A DNA stretch of 64,000 nucleotides, taken from Paenibacillus sp. RC67. GTDB taxonomy: Bacteria > Bacillota > Bacilli > Paenibacillales > NBRC-103111. The notes under the pieces were generated by a model, which was given only the letters and a program-made list of their open reading frames with translations, searched no databases and was not told the DNA's origin. Location of the stretch: the NCBI RefSeq assembly GCF_030020805.1, contig NZ_CP125098.1, positions 4,301,501 through 4,365,500 on the forward strand. The letters run 5' to 3'. Positions 60,234-64,000 of this stretch are shown here, one piece after another; positions within the stretch are counted from its first letter, which is position 1; each line of letters begins with the position of its first letter. The position numbers and the translations under genes were made by a program.

Positions 60234-60647
60234 TTATTTCTTAAAGAAACGCGATAGCTCGCCTTGGATCAAGGATACTTGGCCAGGCCGCTTGCCGCCG
60301 CCTAACAGCTGCTGCTTCAGCATACGGTGCAACTGCGTATCGGTTAACTCTCTTCGCTTCACTTCGGACTGTTCATTCAGGACCGTTGCGTCCTCAGAAT
60401 CTTTGGAAACAGGCAGGAGCACTTGCTTAATACCAGCAATGTTGACTCCTTTTTCAATCAAATCCTTGATTTCCAGCAAGCGTTCTACATCATTAAAGGA
60501 GTAGAGTCGCTGGTTACCTCCAGTTCTTGCAGGTATGACAAGCTCATGTTGTTCATAATACCGAATTTGCCTTGCGGTCAAATCGGTCAACTTCATTACT
60601 ATTCCAATTGGAAAAAGCGCCATATTACGGCGAATATCATCACCCAT
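60234..60647 (-). CDS. glnR: GlnR nitrogen repressor (MerR family)
   Basis: A 137-residue MerR-type repressor. The winged helix has LFPIGIVMKLTDLTARQIRYYEQ and QRLYSFNDVERLLEIKDL. The C-terminal tail with SLIQGELSRFFKK is the GlnA-responsive autoinhibitory end known from B. subtilis. It represses its own operon when glutamine is abundant. It has a well-placed promoter and two GlnR boxes upstream. Confidence 0.96.
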   Translation of the reverse strand: MGDDIRRNMALFPIGIVMKLTDLTARQIRYYEQHELVIPARTGGNQRLYSFNDVERLLEIKDLIEKGVNIAGIKQVLLPVSKDSEDATVLNEQSEVKRRELTDTQLHRMLKQQLLGGGKRPGQVSLIQGELSRFFKK

Positions 60648-60683
60648 GACCTGATCACCCCTGTAATCTAAAAACCTAGCTTC

Positions 60684-60712
60684 ATTGTAACCTCACGACA
60701 TAAACATGTCAA
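60684..60712 (-). promoter_or_regulatory. Sigma-A promoter of glnRA
   Basis: A consensus TTGACA and TACAAT are separated by 17 bases on the minus strand. Confidence 0.88.
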
Positions 60713-60723
60713 GTTATGTTAGG
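60707..60723. promoter_or_regulatory. GlnR box 2, overlapping the -35
   Basis: CCTAACATAACTTGACA (minus strand) fits one half of TGTNA-N7-TNACA fully and the other partly, the layout of the B. subtilis promoter-proximal operator. Confidence 0.5.
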
Positions 60724-60734
60724 TTTATGCAATG

Positions 60735-60751
60735 TGTAAGCATTAATTACA
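60735..60751. promoter_or_regulatory. GlnR box 1, full consensus
   Basis: TGTAAGCATTAATTACA fits TGTNA-N7-TNACA exactly. It lies 23 bases upstream of the -35 and covers the stop codon of ynbB. Confidence 0.85.
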
Positions 60752-61994
60752 GTAAGCCACGGTCCATCATATTCTGTAGTGCGGTAAGCACACCTAGCTT
60801 GCAATGGGAGTATGTCAGACCTCCTTGCATATACGCAATGTAAGGCTCGCGTATTGGCGCATCCGCTGACAATTCGAGGCTTCCTCCCTGAATGAACGTT
60901 CCTGCCGCCATAATAACTGGATGCTCATAACCTGGCATATCCCATGGCTCCGGAACGACATGAGCATCAACAGCAGCAGCCTGCTGAATCCCTTGAACGA
61001 ATGCGATCAGATGCTTGTCGCTTGTGAACTGTATCGCTTGAATTAAATCCGTGCGCGGATCGTTCCAATGCGGATGAGTTACAAAGCCAAGCTGTTCAAA
61101 TACCGCAGCGGCAAAGATCGATCCTTTGACGGCTTGTCCAACCAAATGCGGCGCCAAGAACAACCCTTGGTAAATACTGCGAGTCGTTCCAAGCATCGCT
61201 CCGACTTCCCCACCAATACCAGGGGCTGTCAAACGATAAGAGGCAAGCTCCACGTATTCGCTTTTACCCGCGATATAGCCTCCGGTAGCCGCTAGTCCTC
61301 CACCAGGATTTTTGATTAATGAGCCTGCCATGAGGTCCACACCTACTTGTGTAGGCTCTTGAAGCTCAGTAAACTCCCCGTAGCAGTTGTCTACGAACAC
61401 AATCACATCAGGTTTCAACTGTTTTACAAATTGAACCATTTCTCCTATTTGCCCAACCGTAAAAGACGGTCTCCACGAGTAGCCGCGGGACCGCTGTATA
61501 CCGATCACTTTAGTTCGTTCATTGATACGACTACGGATCTCCTCATAATTAGGTGAGCCATCCTCTAGAAGTGCTACTTCACCGTAAGCTATTCCCCAAT
61601 CCTGTAAAGAACCTTTGCCATCACCCGGGCTGCCGATCACTTTGTGTAGTGTATCGTAAGGTCTCCCCGTAATCATGAGAAGCTCATCATTTGGTCTTAG
61701 AACGCCAAATAAAGCCGTCCCAATCGTATGGGTTCCTGACACAAAATGCGGCCGCACCAAGGCGGCCTCCGCTCCAAACACTTCCGCATAAACCAAGTCC
61801 AGCACTTCACGTCCACGATCGTTATAGCCATACCCCGTCGAACCGGAGAAATGATAATCACTGACCTTATGGTTTTGAAATGCCCGAATCACTTTCCATT
61901 GATTCTGGTCTACAATACGATCGATTTCTTTTATTTTCCCCTCGATAACCTGCTCGGCGCGCTCCATCCAAGCAGTAATGCGTTCGTTAAACAT
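60747..61994 (-). CDS. ynbB: Methionine gamma-lyase-like PLP enzyme (YnbB/aluminium resistance family)
   Basis: A 415-residue fold type I PLP protein of the YnbB family. Blocks: GSTGYGYNDRGRE, RPHFVSGTHTIGTALF, VFVDNCYGEFTE and the PLP Lys region SLIKNPGGG. Activity on sulfur amino acids is assumed from the family name and is not proven. The start at 61994 overlaps hflX by eight bases. Same order as B. subtilis: hflX, ynbB, glnR, glnA. Confidence 0.92.
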   Translation of the reverse strand: MFNERITAWMERAEQVIEGKIKEIDRIVDQNQWKVIRAFQNHKVSDYHFSGSTGYGYNDRGREVLDLVYAEVFGAEAALVRPHFVSGTHTIGTALFGVLRPNDELLMITGRPYDTLHKVIGSPGDGKGSLQDWGIAYGEVALLEDGSPNYEEIRSRINERTKVIGIQRSRGYSWRPSFTVGQIGEMVQFVKQLKPDVIVFVDNCYGEFTELQEPTQVGVDLMAGSLIKNPGGGLAATGGYIAGKSEYVELASYRLTAPGIGGEVGAMLGTTRSIYQGLFLAPHLVGQAVKGSIFAAAVFEQLGFVTHPHWNDPRTDLIQAIQFTSDKHLIAFVQGIQQAAAVDAHVVPEPWDMPGYEHPVIMAAGTFIQGGSLELSADAPIREPYIAYMQGGLTYSHCKLGVLTALQNMMDRGLL

Positions 61995-63309
61995 GCTCCG
62001 AATTCTCTCCCTTATCTTGTGCCTGATCCATGGCGTATGCGGCCAACAAATAACCCAGCTTGTCATATTCTTTATTGTTCACTCTTACTTGCAGCAGCAT
62101 ATCGCTGCCGTCCACATCATTCTCCAGCACTTCCCCTACACGGTATACGAGTGAAATCACGTCGCCTTTTTCTGCAGGGATGCGGAACGTTTTGCATTCT
62201 CCCATGAGCCGCGATTCAATCAGCTCTCCAATTCGTTGCAAGTCGTCTTCACGATAAGCGGAGATCCTTAAGAACTCCCCTTCCGTCGTCAACATTTCCA
62301 CCTGTTCCGGTGTGCACAAATCGACCTTGTTGAACAAAGTGATCTGTTCTTTTCCATGTGCCCCGAGTTCTTGAAGAACTTGCTCTACCACTTTCATCTG
62401 AGTGTCCATCATTTCTGCGGAACCATCCACAACGTGAAGGATAAGGTCGGCTTCACAGGCCTCTTCCAATGTGGCACGGAAAGCAGCTACGAGATCATGC
62501 GGCAAATTTTGAATAAAGCCTACGGTATCGGTCAGTACGATTTCTTTTCCGCTTGGAAGCTCCAAAGTGCGGGAAGTCGGGTCGAGCGTTGCAAACAGCT
62601 GATTCTCCACATATACATCCGCTTGCGTCATCTGCTTCAACAGTGTGGATTTCCCCGCATTTGTATAGCCTACCAGGGCAACCTGAAAAACACCAGTCTT
62701 CTTACGACGTTCTCTATGTAAAGTACGGTGCCTTACAACCTCATGCAGCTGCTGCTTTAGCTCGTTGATGCGATCGCGGATATGACGGCGGTCCGTCTCC
62801 AGTTTCGTTTCCCCTGGTCCTCTCGTACCAATACCACCGCCAAGACGGGACAGGTTAGCTCCTTGGCCAGAAAGCCGAGGCAGCAGGTAGCTTAGCTGTG
62901 CAAGCTCTACTTGGATTATCCCTTCACGGGTTTTGGCTCTACCGGCGAATATATCGAGGATAAGCTGCGTGCGGTCAATAATTTTCACATCCAAAAACTG
63001 CTCCAGATTACGCACCTGCGCTCCGGAAAGTTCTTGATCGAAGATCGCTGTATTCGCATTGTGCTCCTCTAGAAGCTGCTTCAGCTCTTCAGCCTTCCCT
63101 TTACCGATGAACCATTTGGTGTCCACGGATTCTTTATTTTGCGATAACGTGTCCAGTACTACCACGCCTGCCGTCTCCGCCAAGCTTACCAATTCCGACA
63201 AGGAATACTCGGGTGAATAGGCGTCCAGCCTTTTAAGCTGTGGGGTGACCAGACTAACGAGAACGGCCCGCTCTTGTTCGTGTTCGATTGTATGTGTTGT
63301 TGGTTTCAT
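61987..63309 (-). CDS. hflX: HflX ribosome-associated GTPase
   Basis: A 440-residue HflX. The N-terminal domain ends with the glycine-rich GGGIGTRGPGETKLE segment, then a coiled coil; the G domain has GYTNAGKST, DTVGFIQNLP and NKVD. It splits or rescues stalled ribosomes. It starts with an ATGA overlap with spoVK and overlaps ynbB, so the set is one transcript. Confidence 0.95.
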   Translation of the reverse strand: MKPTTHTIEHEQERAVLVSLVTPQLKRLDAYSPEYSLSELVSLAETAGVVVLDTLSQNKESVDTKWFIGKGKAEELKQLLEEHNANTAIFDQELSGAQVRNLEQFLDVKIIDRTQLILDIFAGRAKTREGIIQVELAQLSYLLPRLSGQGANLSRLGGGIGTRGPGETKLETDRRHIRDRINELKQQLHEVVRHRTLHRERRKKTGVFQVALVGYTNAGKSTLLKQMTQADVYVENQLFATLDPTSRTLELPSGKEIVLTDTVGFIQNLPHDLVAAFRATLEEACEADLILHVVDGSAEMMDTQMKVVEQVLQELGAHGKEQITLFNKVDLCTPEQVEMLTTEGEFLRISAYREDDLQRIGELIESRLMGECKTFRIPAEKGDVISLVYRVGEVLENDVDGSDMLLQVRVNNKEYDKLGYLLAAYAMDQAQDKGENSEHV

Positions 63310-64000
63310 AAATATTTATAATTCTCCTTTGCGGGTTTTCGCTCCAGCTTAACATCTTCAGGTCGAATCGTCATCAGATCCTGCTTGCTTGGCTGCTGCG
63401 TGTTCTGATTCAGCAATCGAACCGCGTGGTTGCGCATTGCCTTTTCGATCATATTGCGTACATAGCGGGCGTTACTGAATGCAACCTCGCTATCAATCAG
63501 CTGTTTTTCATTGACAATTTGCTGACGTATCTTCATTTCAGTTTGAGGAATTAAAGCATACTCCCGTTCCTTAATCATGATTTCCGCTATTTGCATCAAT
63601 TGATCGACCGTATAATCCGGAAAATCAAGCTGAATAGGGAAACGGGACGGAAGTCCTGGGTTCGTCTGTAGAAATTGTTCCATCTCCACCGAATAGCCTG
63701 CCAAAATAAGAATGAACTGATTCTTATGGTCTTCCATCGCTTTAACCAGCGTATCAATCGCTTCCTTGCCGAAATCTTTTTCTCCGCCACGGGCCAGGCT
63801 GTATGCTTCATCGATAAAAAGAACGCCGCCCAACGCTTTTTTTACTAGCTCCCTTGTTTTTAAGGCCGTATGTCCTATGTACTCGCCAACCAGATCGGCG
63901 CGTTCCACTTCTATCAAATGCCCTTTATTCAGCACACCCATCGTTTGCAGGAGCTTGGCGATAATGCGCGCAACCGTCGTCTTGCCTGTACCCGGATTTC
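63306..64000 (-). CDS. spoVK: SpoVK-like AAA ATPase, 5' end beyond the window
   Basis: The C-terminal part (about 231 residues) of a CbxX/CfxQ-type AAA protein. The frame stays open to the window edge and reads NPGTGKTTVARI, the Walker A, so the true start is outside. Also seen are Walker B GVLFIDEAYSL, the sensor region LILAGY and PGLPSRFPIQLDFPDY. SpoVK is needed for spore maturation in B. subtilis, where it likewise precedes hflX. Confidence 0.92.
   Translation of the reverse strand, partial: NPGTGKTTVARIIAKLLQTMGVLNKGHLIEVERADLVGEYIGHTALKTRELVKKALGGVLFIDEAYSLARGGEKDFGKEAIDTLVKAMEDHKNQFILILAGYSVEMEQFLQTNPGLPSRFPIQLDFPDYTVDQLMQIAEIMIKEREYALIPQTEMKIRQQIVNEKQLIDSEVAFSNARYVRNMIEKAMRNHAVRLLNQNTQQPSKQDLMTIRPEDVKLERKPAKENYKYL

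Noticed and set aside
1..64000. tRNA, rRNA genes or CRISPR array
   Set aside because: No cloverleaf-like, rRNA-like or regularly spaced repeat sequence was recognised on either strand; a dedicated search was not possible.

Overview
The window looks like a chromosomal segment of a low-to-mid GC, endospore-forming member of the Bacillales, most likely Paenibacillaceae. The evidence is the gene content: YhcN-type spore lipoprotein, KapB, the small acid-soluble protein Tlp, SpoVK, YneA/LexA with Bacillus-type SOS boxes, and GlnR/GlnA. The synteny spoVK-hflX-ynbB-glnR-glnA and ynzC/yneA/lexA matches Bacillus subtilis. Most genes lie on the minus strand. No rRNA, tRNA, CRISPR array or prophage was seen.

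1-16 kb: an OmpR-type response regulator; a spore lipoprotein; an oxidoreductase; a minus-strand cluster of thioredoxin-like protein, kapB, a 7TM histidine kinase and a LuxR-type regulator; three ABC-F ATPases (YkpA, Uup/YfmR and YfmM types) within 9 kb; a C39-like protease; an M42 aminopeptidase; and small ASCH, membrane and Dabb proteins.

16-28 kb: a compact 11-gene Gram-positive Tad (type IVc pilus-like) locus read on the minus strand: tadZ, tadA, tadB, tadC, a Flp-type pilin, three pseudopilin or envelope proteins, a TadV-type prepilin peptidase, then an FHA-domain membrane protein and a PP2C phosphatase. It has a sigma-A promoter and a 5' leader carrying an intrinsic terminator before the first gene, which suggests attenuation. 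A divergent Gln/Ser-rich protein faces it.

28-41 kb: small membrane and coiled-coil proteins, an MBL hydrolase, an NlpC/P60 peptidase, methyltransferases, a YlmA ATPase, a small cREC-type protein, the base-excision pair nfo and Fpg/Nei, then mrfA-mrfB (mitomycin repair). The mrfAB promoter contains a near-consensus LexA box. An orphan solute-binding lipoprotein follows.

41-52 kb: a YfhP-type membrane protein; an acyltransferase plus GNAT N-acyltransferase pair of the type used for aminolipids; lrgAB; tlp; rnz; and metH divergent from mtnD (methionine synthesis and salvage).

52-64 kb: a complete IS4-family element (18-bp perfect ends, 10-bp target duplication) sitting in the terminator between mtnD and a HAD phosphatase; ynzC, yneA and lexA with four SOS boxes; a TetR repressor with two operators and an alpha/beta hydrolase; and the glnRA operon with GlnR boxes, ynbB, hflX and the truncated 3' part of spoVK at the window edge.
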